Below are positions 15,823 through 25,150 of a DNA stretch of 64,000 bases, one piece after another. The DNA comes from CAXMST01 sp038206985 (lineage in GTDB: Bacteria > Actinomycetota > Thermoleophilia > Solirubrobacterales > 70-9). Position numbers and translations under genes: made by a program. Under the pieces are notes generated by a model. That model was not told where the DNA came from and ran no database searches. It saw only the letters and a list, made by a program, of their open reading frames with translations. The first letter of the stretch is position 1; each line of letters opens with the position of its first letter. The stretch lies in contig JBBRAH010000015.1 in assembly GCA_038206985.1 (NCBI GenBank), positions 1 through 64,000 on the forward strand, written 5' to 3'.

Positions 15823-16641
15823 GTGAGCGATCAGACCCAGCAAGGGCAGCGGATTCCGGCGGTGCTTTCGATCGCCGGTTCGGATTCCGGCGGCGGCGCC
15901 GGCATTCAGGCGGATCTCAAGGCCTTCGCAGCCGCCGGCGTGCACGGGATGACGGCGATCACCGCGATCACCGCGCAGAACACCGTTGGCGTCACCCGGA
16001 TCGACCCGGTCGCCCCGGAGATGATCGTCGCCCAGGTGGAGGTGGTGGCCGCTGACATCGGCATCGATGCGGTGAAGATCGGGATGCTCGGCTCGGCGGG
16101 CACGATCGAGGCCGTGGTCCGGGCGCTGGACCACGTCCAGGAAGCGCCCGTGGTCATCGACCCGGTGATGGTCGCCGAGAGCGGTGCGGACCTGCTCGAT
16201 CCCGACGCCCGGGACTCGCTGCGCGAGCTGTTGCTGCCGCTCGCCAGGGTCACCACGCCGAACCTGCCGGAGGCCCGCGCCTTGACCGGCTTGGGCGAGG
16301 ATGCAGGGCAGGCGGAGTTGGCTCGGGCCGTACGGGCGCTCGGACCGGGCGCTGTGATCGTCACGGGGGGGCACGGCGAGCTGGGTGTCGATCTGCTCGA
16401 TGACGGCGACGGCGAGCCGCTCGAGATCGGTGGACCGCTGCATCCTTCGGGGGCGGCGCACGGATCGGGGTGCACCCACTCCTCAACGGTGGCCGCATTG
16501 CTCGCCCTGGGTATCCCGCTGCGTGAGGCGGCCCAGCGTGCCCGGGCGGTCGCGGGCGCGGCGGTGGGTGACGGACTGCGCGAGATCGGCGCCGGGGCAG
16601 GCCCTGTGGACGTGTTTGGATTGCGGGGCCGGAACGCGTAG
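15823..16641 (+). CDS. thiD: Hydroxymethylpyrimidine/phosphomethylpyrimidine kinase ThiD
   Basis: 272 residues from GTG 15823. Ribokinase-fold motifs are SIAGSDSGGGAGIQADLKAF (substrate end), VVIDPVMVAESG, TPNLPEA and the anion-hole/base region HGSGCTHSSTVAALLALG. ThiD phosphorylates HMP and HMP-P in thiamine synthesis. No other thi genes and no TPP riboswitch are visible nearby. TAGCAT at 15811-15816 overlaps the dprA stop, 6 nt before the start. Confidence 0.92.
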   Translation: MSDQTQQGQRIPAVLSIAGSDSGGGAGIQADLKAFAAAGVHGMTAITAITAQNTVGVTRIDPVAPEMIVAQVEVVAADIGIDAVKIGMLGSAGTIEAVVRALDHVQEAPVVIDPVMVAESGADLLDPDARDSLRELLLPLARVTTPNLPEARALTGLGEDAGQAELARAVRALGPGAVIVTGGHGELGVDLLDDGDGEPLEIGGPLHPSGAAHGSGCTHSSTVAALLALGIPLREAAQRARAVAGAAVGDGLREIGAGAGPVDVFGLRGRNA

Positions 16642-16690
16642 CCGCCGTCCCTGGGAGGGCAGGATTGGCGGCGGTGCCATAATCGGCTCT

Positions 16691-16939
16691 GTGAAGCTCG
16701 TCCGCATGAAGTCAGGTCATGGCGACCAGCTCCTCGCCGAGGGCGATCCTGAGGTCTCCGAGGACAACGAGCGTCTGCTCGCGGCTTTCCGTGAGCAGCT
16801 CGACGCCGGCATGTGGGCCGCCGTTCCCGTCGCCGGAGCGGCCGGTCGTCACGAGGCGGTCATGGTCCGGGAATTCGGGGAGGTGCCGATCGGCACCGAG
16901 CAGGTGATTTTCTTCCCACCGGCGGCCGGCGGCGCATGA
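16691..16939 (+). CDS. Small conserved-looking protein, unknown function
   Basis: 82 residues from GTG 16691 (alternative ATG 16706). The sequence is mixed alpha/beta in appearance with an acidic first half (GDPEVSEDNERLLAAFREQLDAGMWAAV) and ends in IGTEQVIFFPPAAGG. No signal peptide or membrane segment is seen. Its stop overlaps the next start by ATGA, so the two are translationally coupled. I do not recognise the family. Codon usage matches the neighbours, so it is probably real. Confidence 0.65.
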   Translation: MKLVRMKSGHGDQLLAEGDPEVSEDNERLLAAFREQLDAGMWAAVPVAGAAGRHEAVMVREFGEVPIGTEQVIFFPPAAGGA

Positions 16940-17541
16940 TGTCCGTCCTGCTCGCGGTCGCGCTTTTACTGGCCGCGTTGCTCCTTCCGCTACTTGCCTT
17001 CTGGCCGCGGCGCTCCCGGCAGGGGGCACACCCCCAGGTGGGCCGCAGCCGCGACCGCGCCCAGCCGGCCGGGCGCACGGTAGAGGCCCGCCGACGCGAG
17101 CTGGAGGCCGAGCGCCGGGCCGAGGAGTTGCTGCGTTCGGTGGTCGGCGAGGATGCCTGGCAGGCCTATCGGGCGCTCGGCTTCCTCTTCGCCTTCGGCC
17201 CCGGCGAGGAGGACGGGCAGCCCGGCTACGGCTACCTGATCTACCCGCATCGGGCGATGGTCAGCTTCGACGCCCGCAGTGGGGTGTTACTGAACGAGCT
17301 CTGCGTCAGCTTTCCGGATCGGATCGCCGCCCTCGAGGAGGACGGTGGGGGAGAGCGCCTGCCCGATGCCGACGACGTGCTCGCCAAGTGGATGGCGATC
17401 CACGGCGACGAGCTCGCGCTGCTGGCCGAGGCCAATGTCCTACCGCCCGGCCGCCAGATCGATCCCGACCAGGCGCGCCGTGACATCGCCCGGCTCGGCG
17501 AGTGGACCGCGCGGCCCTCGGGTAACCCAGCCGCCTCCTGA
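16936..17541 (+). CDS. Membrane-anchored protein, unknown function
   Basis: 201 residues from ATG 16936, overlapping the upstream stop. One N-terminal hydrophobic segment (about 3-24) is followed by a basic linker and a soluble domain with WQAYRALGFLFAFG, GYGYLIYPHRAMVSF and LNELCVSFPDR. No catalytic motif is recognised. Coupling with the 82-residue gene suggests joint function. Confidence 0.65.
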   Translation: MMSVLLAVALLLAALLLPLLAFWPRRSRQGAHPQVGRSRDRAQPAGRTVEARRRELEAERRAEELLRSVVGEDAWQAYRALGFLFAFGPGEEDGQPGYGYLIYPHRAMVSFDARSGVLLNELCVSFPDRIAALEEDGGGERLPDADDVLAKWMAIHGDELALLAEANVLPPGRQIDPDQARRDIARLGEWTARPSGNPAAS

Positions 17542-17613
17542 GCCAGAGCCCGGATCCTCCTCGCAGTCGCTCGTTTCGACGGGCTCCTCTCTGCGCGTAG
17601 ACTCCGCGGCTCG

Positions 17614-19314
17614 ATGAGCAGCGATACCGCAGACCCCACAGCAAGCGCCCCCCCGCGTCCCCGTTCCTCGGCCGTGTTCGACGGCCCGGACCGCGCCGCA
17701 GCGCGCGCCTACATGAAGGGGATCGGCTTCGACGACGAGGCGCTCAAGCGGCCGACGATCGGCATTGCCAACACCTGGACCGAGGCGATGCCCTGCAACT
17801 TCCACCTGCGCGGACTGGCCGAGCACATCAAGGACGGCGTGCGCGCCGCAGGGGGCACGCCGATGGAGTTCAACACGATCGCGATCTCGGACGGGATCAC
17901 GATGGGAACCCGGGGCATGAAGTCCTCGCTCGTCTCCCGCGAGGTGATCGCCGACTCGATCGAGCTCACAGTGCGCGGCTACCAGTTCGATGCGGTCATC
18001 GCCCTCTCCGCCTGCGACAAGACGATCCCGGGCTGCGTGATGGCCCTTGCTCGCCTCGACATCCCCTCGGTGATGCTCTACGGAGGTTCGATCGCGCCGG
18101 GGCGCTACAAGGGTCGCGACGTGACGATCCTCGACGTCTTCGAGGCGGTCGGCGCCGTCGCCGCCGGCACTATGAGCGAGGAGGAGCTCGGCGAGCTCGA
18201 GGACGTCGCCAGCCCCGGTCCCGGTGCCTGTGGAGCCCAGTTCACCGCGAACACGATGGCCTGCGCCTTCGAGGCCCTCGGTATCTCGGCGGGCGGCTCC
18301 GCGATGGTGCCGGCCGTCGGCGAGGAGAAGGCGAGCGTGGCCGAGAAGGTAGGCGAGCTGATCATGGGTGTCCTCGCTCAGGACCTGCGCCCGAGCCGGA
18401 TCATCACCCGCAACTCGCTGGAGAACGCGATCGCGATGGTCTGCGCCTCCGGCGGTTCCACCAACGGCGTCCTGCACCTGCTCGCTGTTGCCCGCGAAGC
18501 AGGGGTCGATCTCGACATCGACGATTTCGAGCGCATCTCACGGCAGACTCCGCTGCTCGCCGACATGAAGCCGGGCGGCCGCTTCGTGGCGACCGACCTC
18601 TTCCGCGCCGGCGGAGTGCCGCTGCTGCTCAGCCGGCTCGACGACCTCGGCCTGCTGCATCGCGACGAGATCACGGTCAGCGGCCGTACCGTCGGCGAGG
18701 AGGCGGCGCTCGTCTCCGAGGCCGAAGGCCAGCAGGTCGTGCTGCCCGCCGACAAGCCCCTGAAGGCCCAGGGCGGCCTGGCGATCCTGCGCGGCAATCT
18801 CGCCCCCGAGGGTGCCGTGGTCAAGCTGGCCGGCACCGAGCGCACCGGCCAGAGCGGTCCGGCGCGCGTCTTCGAGTCCGAGGAGGAGTGCTTCGCCGCC
18901 GTCAAGGCCCAGCAGATCAACGCGGGCGACGTGATCGTGATTCGCAACGAGGGTCCGTCCGGCGGCCCCGGGATGCGGGAGATGCTCCAGGTGACGGCAG
19001 CGATCGTCGGCGGCGGCCACGGCGAGGACGTCGCCCTGATCACCGACGGGCGTTTCTCCGGCGCCACGCGCGGCATGATGATCGGCCACGTCGCACCCGA
19101 GGCGGCCAAGGGCGGTCCCATCGCCGCGGTCCGCGAGGGCGATCAGATCACGATCGACGTTGCCGCCAGGACACTCGACGTGGAGCTCAGTGACGAGGAG
19201 ATCGCCTCCCGTGTCGCTGAATACACCTCGCCGCCCTCGGCCTTCCCCACAGGCGTGATGGCCAAGTACGCGGCGACAGTCTCCAGCGCCTCCGAGGGCG
19301 CGGTCACGGGCTGA
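17614..19314 (+). CDS. ilvD: Dihydroxy-acid dehydratase
   Basis: 566 residues. It catalyses the third step of valine, leucine and isoleucine synthesis, dehydrating 2,3-dihydroxy acids. The Fe-S cluster cysteines are C61 (MPCNFHL), C134 (SACDKTIPGC) and C206 (PGACGAQFTANTM), and the C-terminal swivelling domain has RFSGATRGMMIGHVAPEA. Three cluster cysteines in this spacing fit the [2Fe-2S] type. TAGACT at 17598-17603 lies 10 nt before the ATG, with a weak -35 (TCGACG) 16 bp further up. Confidence 0.95.
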   Translation: MSSDTADPTASAPPRPRSSAVFDGPDRAAARAYMKGIGFDDEALKRPTIGIANTWTEAMPCNFHLRGLAEHIKDGVRAAGGTPMEFNTIAISDGITMGTRGMKSSLVSREVIADSIELTVRGYQFDAVIALSACDKTIPGCVMALARLDIPSVMLYGGSIAPGRYKGRDVTILDVFEAVGAVAAGTMSEEELGELEDVASPGPGACGAQFTANTMACAFEALGISAGGSAMVPAVGEEKASVAEKVGELIMGVLAQDLRPSRIITRNSLENAIAMVCASGGSTNGVLHLLAVAREAGVDLDIDDFERISRQTPLLADMKPGGRFVATDLFRAGGVPLLLSRLDDLGLLHRDEITVSGRTVGEEAALVSEAEGQQVVLPADKPLKAQGGLAILRGNLAPEGAVVKLAGTERTGQSGPARVFESEEECFAAVKAQQINAGDVIVIRNEGPSGGPGMREMLQVTAAIVGGGHGEDVALITDGRFSGATRGMMIGHVAPEAAKGGPIAAVREGDQITIDVAARTLDVELSDEEIASRVAEYTSPPSAFPTGVMAKYAATVSSASEGAVTG

Positions 19315-19321
19315 TCGAGAT

Positions 19322-19786
19322 CTAGACGTCTACGCCGGCGACCGGGTCACCGGTCGCAATCACGCCGTCGGTGAGGATACCCGCCCGCAGTCCGCCGTCG
19401 TGAACCAGGCCGCGCAGGACGTCGGGCCGGGTCAGGCTCTGCAGGTAGTCGCAGGGCTCGGCCAGCTCGCGGCCGATGCACTCGACGGCGCCGACCGTGA
19501 AGCGCTTGCCGACGAGCGCGTTGAGGTCGATGCCGCTGGTCAACACGTTGCGTCGGCTCTCCAGATGAGTGAGCTCCACACCCGTTTCGTGCAGCCGCTC
19601 CAGGGCCTCGGCAGCGATCAGCGTGATGTCCCGCATTCCGGAGGTCTCGTCCGAGAACTCTCCGGCCTCCTCCGCGTAACGGTCGCCCTCGAGCCCGGCT
19701 CCGGCGATCGCGCGTACCGTTTCGATGCCGCGCAGCGGCTCTCCGGCCGCGGTGGCAATCCCGATCGCCTTGACCCGGCCGCTCAT
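19322..19786 (-). CDS. MOSC domain protein
   Basis: 154 residues. A compact MOSC domain: GLEGDRYAEEAGEFSD, DITLIAAEALERL, ESRRNVLTSGIDLNALVGKRFTVG and the conserved cysteine in AEPCDYLQ. Such stand-alone MOSC proteins are thought to handle sulfur or molybdenum-cofactor transfer; the substrate is unknown. Its ATG overlaps the stop of the upstream hydrolase (ATGA), so both form an operon. It ends convergently with ilvD; a TAGACGTCTA palindrome covers 19323-19332. Confidence 0.85.
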   Translation of the reverse strand: MSGRVKAIGIATAAGEPLRGIETVRAIAGAGLEGDRYAEEAGEFSDETSGMRDITLIAAEALERLHETGVELTHLESRRNVLTSGIDLNALVGKRFTVGAVECIGRELAEPCDYLQSLTRPDVLRGLVHDGGLRAGILTDGVIATGDPVAGVDV

Positions 19787-20787
19787 GTGGGCAGCTCGTC
19801 GCCGAGGAACTCCGAGACGACCCGGTTGAAGCGCATGGGACGCTCGGCCATTGGCACGTGCCCGGTCTCGGCAAAGATCTGCAACTCGCAGCCAGGGATG
19901 CGATCGCTGTAGCCGACCGCGTCGGAGGCCGGGACAACCAGGTCGTCGCGTCCCCAGATGAGCAGCGTGGGGGCGGCGATCGAGGGCAGGCGGTCGAGAA
20001 AGTCGTAGCCAGTAAGGCTGGCGATCGCGGGTACGAAACCATCGGTCCCGATGGCGCTCGCGGAGAACTCGTAGAGCAGCTCGCGACGGATTCGCTGTGG
20101 GTGGCGGAAGACACCGGAGAAGGAGAGCTGCCGGATGCCGGGGCGGCGCAGCCCCCTGGTGCTCATGTGCAGAGCGATCGGGTTGAACGCGGCCAGCATG
20201 CGAGCGCCCGCGAGCACCGGCTCGCGGCGCATCGTCGCGTGGCTGATGCCCGCGGCGGAGACGAGCACGAGGCGATCGATCCACCGGGGTTCATCGAGCG
20301 CGACCTCGGCGGCGACGAAACCGCCCATCGAGTTGCCAACGATCGTCGCCGACTGCAGGCTGAGAGCTTCGCAGAAGCGCTCGACGAGGCGGGCGTAGGC
20401 AGGCATCGTGATCTCCCACTCCGGCATCGGGCTGTGGCCGAACCCGGGCAGATCCATGGCGATCGCGCGCCGTCCGGCGGCCGCGAAGTGGGGGAGGTTC
20501 TCGAGCCAGGTCTGCCAGCAGCCACCGAGCCCATGGATGAAGACGACCGGGGCTCCCGCACCGATTTCGACGTAGTTGACGGGGGCGCCGTCCACCTCGA
20601 TCCAGCGCTGATGCTTGGACCAGTCGACGCTGAGCCATTCGGGGCTGGGGTTGCCGTAGGGGTCGGGGCCGTCGCTCGGAGTCGCAACCGGTCGTTCGAT
20701 CCGCCGGTACGGATAGGTGACCGCTCGCGGACCTAGCTCGATCGCGCCGTCTTCGGAGGCGTTGGCAGTTGCCGTGGGTCCTGACAT
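19783..20787 (-). CDS. Alpha/beta-hydrolase
   Basis: 334 residues. The fold is clear: oxyanion region VFIHGLGGCWQTW, nucleophile elbow VGNSMGG (Ser), acid region LLIWGRDDLVVP (Asp) and catalytic His in FAETGHVPM. About 75 N-terminal residues precede the domain. The substrate is unknown; the PGFGHS segment resembles esterase and hydroxy-acid cleaving types. TAGGAT at 20797-20802 lies 9 nt upstream of the ATG, suggesting a leaderless transcript that continues into the MOSC gene. Confidence 0.88.
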   Translation of the reverse strand: MSGPTATANASEDGAIELGPRAVTYPYRRIERPVATPSDGPDPYGNPSPEWLSVDWSKHQRWIEVDGAPVNYVEIGAGAPVVFIHGLGGCWQTWLENLPHFAAAGRRAIAMDLPGFGHSPMPEWEITMPAYARLVERFCEALSLQSATIVGNSMGGFVAAEVALDEPRWIDRLVLVSAAGISHATMRREPVLAGARMLAAFNPIALHMSTRGLRRPGIRQLSFSGVFRHPQRIRRELLYEFSASAIGTDGFVPAIASLTGYDFLDRLPSIAAPTLLIWGRDDLVVPASDAVGYSDRIPGCELQIFAETGHVPMAERPMRFNRVVSEFLGDELPT

Positions 20788-20833
20788 CGCAGGGGAATCC
20801 TACGCCTCTGGACTGCTGCGATGATGCGGCGCG

Positions 20834-21940
20834 ATGAGTGTCGGCCGAGACATCGCTACCCGTGAGGAGCCGGGGATCCCGGAGCGCGGCGGCGCCGGCA
20901 AGCGCGTGCTGCTCACCGGCCTTTCGACCCACTGGGGGGGACGCCTCGCCCAGGCGCTCGAGGCCGATCCGGGTATCGAGGCACTGGTTGGGGTGGACTC
21001 CGGGGATCCGGCCCACGAGCTGCAGCGCACGGAGTTCGTCAAGGTCTCCAACGACCACGCTCTGCTGCGCCGCATCGTCTCTGCGGCCCGCATCGACACC
21101 GTGATCGACACGCGCCTGGTGGTCGATTCGATCGTCACCTCCGCTCGCGAGGCCCACGAGAACAACGTGATCGGGACCATGAACATCCTCGCCGCCTGCA
21201 GCGGGTCCGACTCCCCGGTGCGGAAGTTCGTCTTCAAGTCCTCGGCCCACTACTACGGCTGCGAGCAGGACGATCCGGCCTACTTCAGCGAGGGCATGCG
21301 GCGCCCACACCCGCCGCGTACCCGGATCGAGCGCGACATCGTCGAGGCCGAGTCGGCCGTTGCCGACTACGCCGACAAGCACCCCGACTCGGTGGTCACG
21401 ATCCTCCGCTTCGCCAACGTGCTCGGTCCCGGTATGAGGACCTCCCATGCGCGGATGTTTGAGCTTCCGCTGGTGCCGATGGTCTGGGGCTTCGATCCCC
21501 GCTACCAGTTCATCCATGAGGACGATGTGGTCCGCGCCCTCGAGTTCGTGTCCGGATCCGACCACCACGGGATCTACAACGCGGCCGGCGACGGCGTGCT
21601 CGCCCTGAGTGAGGTGATCGGCCTGCTCGGCAAGACCCCGGCGCCGCTGCTGCCGCCCTGGGGGGCGGGACTGCTGAGCGCTCCGTTGCGCACCCTCGGC
21701 CTGCGGATCCCCGACGAGATGCTGAGCCAGATGCGCTTCGGCCGTGGGCTGGACAACCGCCTGCTCAAGGGACGCGGTTTCACCTACGACTTCACAACTC
21801 GCGAGGCGGTCGTCAAGCTGGCGGAGCACCAGCGTCTGCACCCCTTACTCCGGGGCGAGGCGCAGGCCTACCGCTACGACCGTGAGGTCGAGGAGTTTTT
21901 GCGCCGTAGTCCGCTCGTTGGGCGGCGTGGTTTGCCGTAG
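20834..21940 (+). CDS. NAD-dependent epimerase/dehydratase-like protein (GalE2-like)
   Basis: 368 residues, extended short-chain dehydrogenase fold: VLLTGLSTHWGGRLAQAL (nucleotide loop), GVDSGDPAHELQ, NNVIGTMNILAAC, FKSSAHYYGCEQDDP, ILRFANVLGPGM and YQFIHEDDVVRAL. It resembles the actinobacterial GalE2-type group. The canonical active-site YxxxK is not evident (RTRIERDI occupies the region), so it may not be a classical epimerase. Its substrate is unknown. It is divergent from the hydrolase at 20787. Confidence 0.8.
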   Translation: MSVGRDIATREEPGIPERGGAGKRVLLTGLSTHWGGRLAQALEADPGIEALVGVDSGDPAHELQRTEFVKVSNDHALLRRIVSAARIDTVIDTRLVVDSIVTSAREAHENNVIGTMNILAACSGSDSPVRKFVFKSSAHYYGCEQDDPAYFSEGMRRPHPPRTRIERDIVEAESAVADYADKHPDSVVTILRFANVLGPGMRTSHARMFELPLVPMVWGFDPRYQFIHEDDVVRALEFVSGSDHHGIYNAAGDGVLALSEVIGLLGKTPAPLLPPWGAGLLSAPLRTLGLRIPDEMLSQMRFGRGLDNRLLKGRGFTYDFTTREAVVKLAEHQRLHPLLRGEAQAYRYDREVEEFLRRSPLVGRRGLP

Positions 21941-22018
21941 ATTTCCTCCGGGTAGCGAGGGCACTTCAGCCAAACGCCTCATTTGCAGCGCAAAGCCGGT
22001 TGCAATGCGCTTTTCGCT

Positions 22019-22047
22019 TTGAGCTTTCGGCGGTGCTCTCCTACACT
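22019..22047 (+). promoter_or_regulatory. Sigma-70-like promoter for the L,D-transpeptidase gene
   Basis: TTGAGC at 22019-22024, a 17-bp spacer, and TACACT at 22042-22047. Predicted transcription start is near 22054, leaving about 53 nt of leader before the ATG at 22107. Four of six positions match consensus in each box. Confidence 0.5.
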
Positions 22048-22106
22048 GGATCGCCGGATCCGGTTCGCCGTTTTTCCCGCACTCCAATACGAAGGCCTGA
22101 TTGAAC

Positions 22107-23141
22107 ATGGGACGCAAGCTTCAGATATCGCTACTGATCGCGCTGATAGCCGGCATTTGCGGATCCCTGCTCATCTACTGGTGGGATTCCACCTACAAGA
22201 ATGAGATTGCCGAGGGGGTCAAGATCGGCGGCATCGAGGTCGGTGGCCTCGACCGCGACGATGCGGCCTCCCAGCTGCGCGCCAGCCTGATCACCCCGCT
22301 CGAGAAGAACGTGGTGGTCACCTCCGGCAAGCAGGACTTCAAGCTGCAGCCGGACGAGCTCGACATCACCGCCGACATCGGCGGGATGGTCGATGACGCG
22401 CTGGCCGCCTCTGAGGACGGCGGCATGCTCGGCCGCACCTGGCGACGGGTCAGCGGCGGCGAGGTCGACTTCGAGGTCGATCCGCAGATCGCTTACTCCA
22501 GGAAGGCCGTGGACGGTTTCATCGGCGGTGTCGCTGAGAACCTCGAGAAGGACGCGGTCAACGCGAGCGTGGAGCCCACGGCGGACTCCCTGCAGCCGGT
22601 TTCCTCCGCGGCCGGTTACGTCCTCGATGACGACAGGCTGCATCGTCAGGTATCGGCAGCCCTGCAGAGCACGACGGACCGCAAGGTCGAGGCCGAGGTC
22701 AAAAAGGTCGAGCCCGAGGTCACCACCGACCAGCTCGCTCAGCAGTACCCCACCTACATCACGGTTGATCGCAACAACTTCCAGCTCTACCTCTATGAGG
22801 ACCTGGAGCTGGCCAAGACCTACACGGTGGCGCTCGGAGCCGCGGGTTACGACACTCCGCAGGGGCTCTACAACATCGAGAGCAAGCAGGTCGATCCTGT
22901 CTGGAGCGTCCCGAACTCCGACTGGGCCGGCGACCTGGCCGGCCAGACGATCCCGCCCGGTCCGGAAAATCCGCTCAAGGCACGCTGGATGGGCATCTAC
23001 AACGGCGCCGGAATCCACGGCACGTCCGACACCGGCTCGCTTGGCAGCGCCGCCTCGCACGGCTGCATCCGCATGGACGTGCCTGACGTGATCGACCTCT
23101 ACGACCGCGTCCCGGCCGGCACTCCGATCTACATCTCCTAG
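22107..23141 (+). CDS. L,D-transpeptidase (YkuD domain) with peptidoglycan-binding-like N-terminus
   Basis: 344 residues. An N-terminal membrane anchor (about 7-27) is followed by a VanW-like/PG-binding-4 region with EGVKIGGIEVGGLDRDDAASQL, then the YkuD domain (about 218-344). The catalytic motif is SHGCIRM with H318 and C320, preceded by GIHGTSDTGSLG. It should make 3-3 peptide cross-links outside the membrane. TTG 22101 is an alternative start; ATG 22107 is preferred. Confidence 0.92.
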   Translation: MGRKLQISLLIALIAGICGSLLIYWWDSTYKNEIAEGVKIGGIEVGGLDRDDAASQLRASLITPLEKNVVVTSGKQDFKLQPDELDITADIGGMVDDALAASEDGGMLGRTWRRVSGGEVDFEVDPQIAYSRKAVDGFIGGVAENLEKDAVNASVEPTADSLQPVSSAAGYVLDDDRLHRQVSAALQSTTDRKVEAEVKKVEPEVTTDQLAQQYPTYITVDRNNFQLYLYEDLELAKTYTVALGAAGYDTPQGLYNIESKQVDPVWSVPNSDWAGDLAGQTIPPGPENPLKARWMGIYNGAGIHGTSDTGSLGSAASHGCIRMDVPDVIDLYDRVPAGTPIYIS

Positions 23142-23206
23142 TCCGCGATCCCGCTCGACGCGCGTTGCGGGGAAGGGTGCTGCCTGTCGGCATCGAAAAG
23201 GACGGG

Positions 23207-24166
23207 ATGCGGACGAGTGCGCAAGAACCCGCGACGAGCGAGCTCCTCGCCGAGGCCGACGTGGGCGATCTGCCGCCCCGCTGGCGCGCGGCACTGGTCA
23301 GCTTCGAGAGCGACCTGCGCACTCGAAACAGCTCCGCGCACACCTGCCGTGCCTACCTGGCCGACATCGCCGAACTCGCGGACTGGGCCGCTGAGCGGGA
23401 TCTCGAGCCCGGCCAGATCACCTACCGGCTGCTCCGCGGCTACGCCGCTACCCTGGGCTCCCGCGACCTGGAACGCAGCAGCGTCTCGCGCAAGCTCGCC
23501 TCCTCACGCAGCTTCTTCGATCACCTGCGGCGCCGCGGAGAGATCTCGCAGAATCCGGCCGAGCTGCTGCCCAACCCGCGTGGCGACTCGCGCCTGCCGC
23601 ACGTGCTCTCGCAGGCGGAGGTCCGCAGCCTGCTCGAGCGAGTACCGGTGCGCACTCCACTGGAGGCCCGCGATCGCGCGATGCTGGAGCTCGCCTACTC
23701 CTGTGGGTTGCGCTGCTCTGAGCTCGTCGGACTCGACCTCGAGGCGATCGACTTCGACTCCGAGACCGTGCGGGTCCGCGGCAAAGGCGGCCACGAACGC
23801 CTCGTTCCCGTCGGCGAGCCCGCCCAGCAGGCCCTGCGCGGCTACCTGGAGCGCGCCCGTCCGGCCCTGAGCTCGGCCGGTGATCCCGAGCGGGCGCTGC
23901 TGCTCTCCAAGAGTGGCCGCCGGCTCTCGCCTTCCGATGTCACGCGTCGCTTGCAGCGCTGGGTGCGCGAGGCGGCGATCGGCGGGCGGGTCTCTCCCCA
24001 TGCCCTCCGCCACAGCTTCGCCACCCACCTGCTCGAGGGGGGTGCCGACCTGCGTTCCATCCAGGAGCTGCTCGGTCACGCGAGCATCTCAACCACCCAG
24101 ATCTACACCCGGGTTGAGCCTCAGCGACTCCGTAGGGCCTACGGCGATGCGCATCCAAGGGCGTGA
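23207..24166 (+). CDS. Tyrosine recombinase XerC/XerD type
   Basis: 319 residues. A SAM-like N-terminal DNA-binding domain (about 24-115) precedes the catalytic domain with R169 (CGLRCSEL), K193 (GKGGHERLVP), H265 and R268 (HALRHSFATHLL), H291 (LGHASISTTQIYT) and Y300. All six catalytic positions are present. Length is as in chromosomal XerC/XerD, which resolve chromosome dimers at dif. No dif site, excisionase or phage gene is close, so it is probably not a mobile element. Whether it is XerC or XerD cannot be decided. Confidence 0.88.
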   Translation: MRTSAQEPATSELLAEADVGDLPPRWRAALVSFESDLRTRNSSAHTCRAYLADIAELADWAAERDLEPGQITYRLLRGYAATLGSRDLERSSVSRKLASSRSFFDHLRRRGEISQNPAELLPNPRGDSRLPHVLSQAEVRSLLERVPVRTPLEARDRAMLELAYSCGLRCSELVGLDLEAIDFDSETVRVRGKGGHERLVPVGEPAQQALRGYLERARPALSSAGDPERALLLSKSGRRLSPSDVTRRLQRWVREAAIGGRVSPHALRHSFATHLLEGGADLRSIQELLGHASISTTQIYTRVEPQRLRRAYGDAHPRA

Positions 24167-24266
24167 GCCGGTGTTAGCGAAGGTGGGGGATATCCCTTGC
24201 CGCTGGGGTGTCGATCCACCCTGGCTTGGCGGCTGGACTAACGTATGAGGTCGGAGAGGCCACGAC

Positions 24267-25052
24267 ATGGAAACAAACGTCAAAGCCGTTGAGCTGAAAG
24301 AGCTCTGGAGGCGGTGCAAGGAAGAAGAGGACGAGAGGGCGCGAGAGCGTCTCGTCGTCGCTTACTCACCGCTGGTCAAGTACGTGGCCGGGCGCATGGC
24401 CGCGGGCCTGCCCTCACACGTCGAGGAGGGCGATCTCATCTCCTACGGCCTGATCGGCCTGATCGGCGCGATCGAGCGCTACGACCTCGAGCGCGAGATC
24501 AAGTTCGAGACCTTCGCGGTCTCCCGGATCAAGGGCGCGATCATAGACGAGCTGCGCTCCCTGGATTGGGTGCCGCGCTCGGTCCGCGCCAAGGCGCGCG
24601 ATGTCGAGCGCTCCCACAACATCCTCGAGAACGAGCTGGGCCGGTCGCCTACCGAGGAGGAGATGGCGGTGCGGCTCGGGGTCGAGGTCGAGGACTTCCG
24701 CACGACCCTGCTCGAGATTGCCAATTCGTCGATCCTCGCACTGGACGACCTCTGGACGATCGCCGACGCCGACGGTGGGCAGATCTCCCTGCTCGACACG
24801 ATCCGCGACCCGAACGCCATCGATCCCCAGCAGGAGATCGACGCGGTCGAGCTCAAGGACCGGCTCGCCGACGCGATCGAGTCACTGCCCGATCGCGAGC
24901 GGCTCGTGATCGCCCTCTACTACTACGAGAACCTGACTTTGCGCGAGATCGGCGAGGTGCTCGGCGTCACCGAGTCACGCGTCTCGCAGCTGCACACCAA
25001 GGCCGTGCTCGGCCTGCGCGGCCGTCTGTCCCGTAACGGCGAGGACGGCTAG
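24267..25052 (+). CDS. RNA polymerase sigma factor, WhiG/FliA family
   Basis: 261 residues with regions 2 (HVEEGDLISYGLIGLIGAIERYD, FETFAVSRIKGAIIDELRSLDWVPRSVR), 3 (ELGRSPTEEEMAVRLGV) and 4 (LPDRERLVIALYYYENLTLREIGEVLGVTESRVSQLHTKA). The DELRSLDWVPRSVR stretch is diagnostic of the flagellar/sporulation sigma-28 group. A good ribosome site (GGAGAGG) precedes the ATG. The 100-bp upstream gap has a perfect palindrome GGGATATCCC at 24187-24196. No flagellar or anti-sigma gene is next to it. Confidence 0.93.
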   Translation: METNVKAVELKELWRRCKEEEDERARERLVVAYSPLVKYVAGRMAAGLPSHVEEGDLISYGLIGLIGAIERYDLEREIKFETFAVSRIKGAIIDELRSLDWVPRSVRAKARDVERSHNILENELGRSPTEEEMAVRLGVEVEDFRTTLLEIANSSILALDDLWTIADADGGQISLLDTIRDPNAIDPQQEIDAVELKDRLADAIESLPDRERLVIALYYYENLTLREIGEVLGVTESRVSQLHTKAVLGLRGRLSRNGEDG

Positions 25053-25150
25053 CGCAGCCGTCGCTGAGCAGCCCTCGGGCTGGTCTACACGCTGCAATAC
25101 GGTCGCCGCGGAGGGGGCCGAGCGGCCCGGTGATCTAACTTCCTGCGCCC

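Noticed and set aside
23207..24166. Xer recombinase as integrase of a mobile element
   Set aside because: Length and motif layout match chromosomal XerC/XerD, and no phage, plasmid or att repeat is adjacent.
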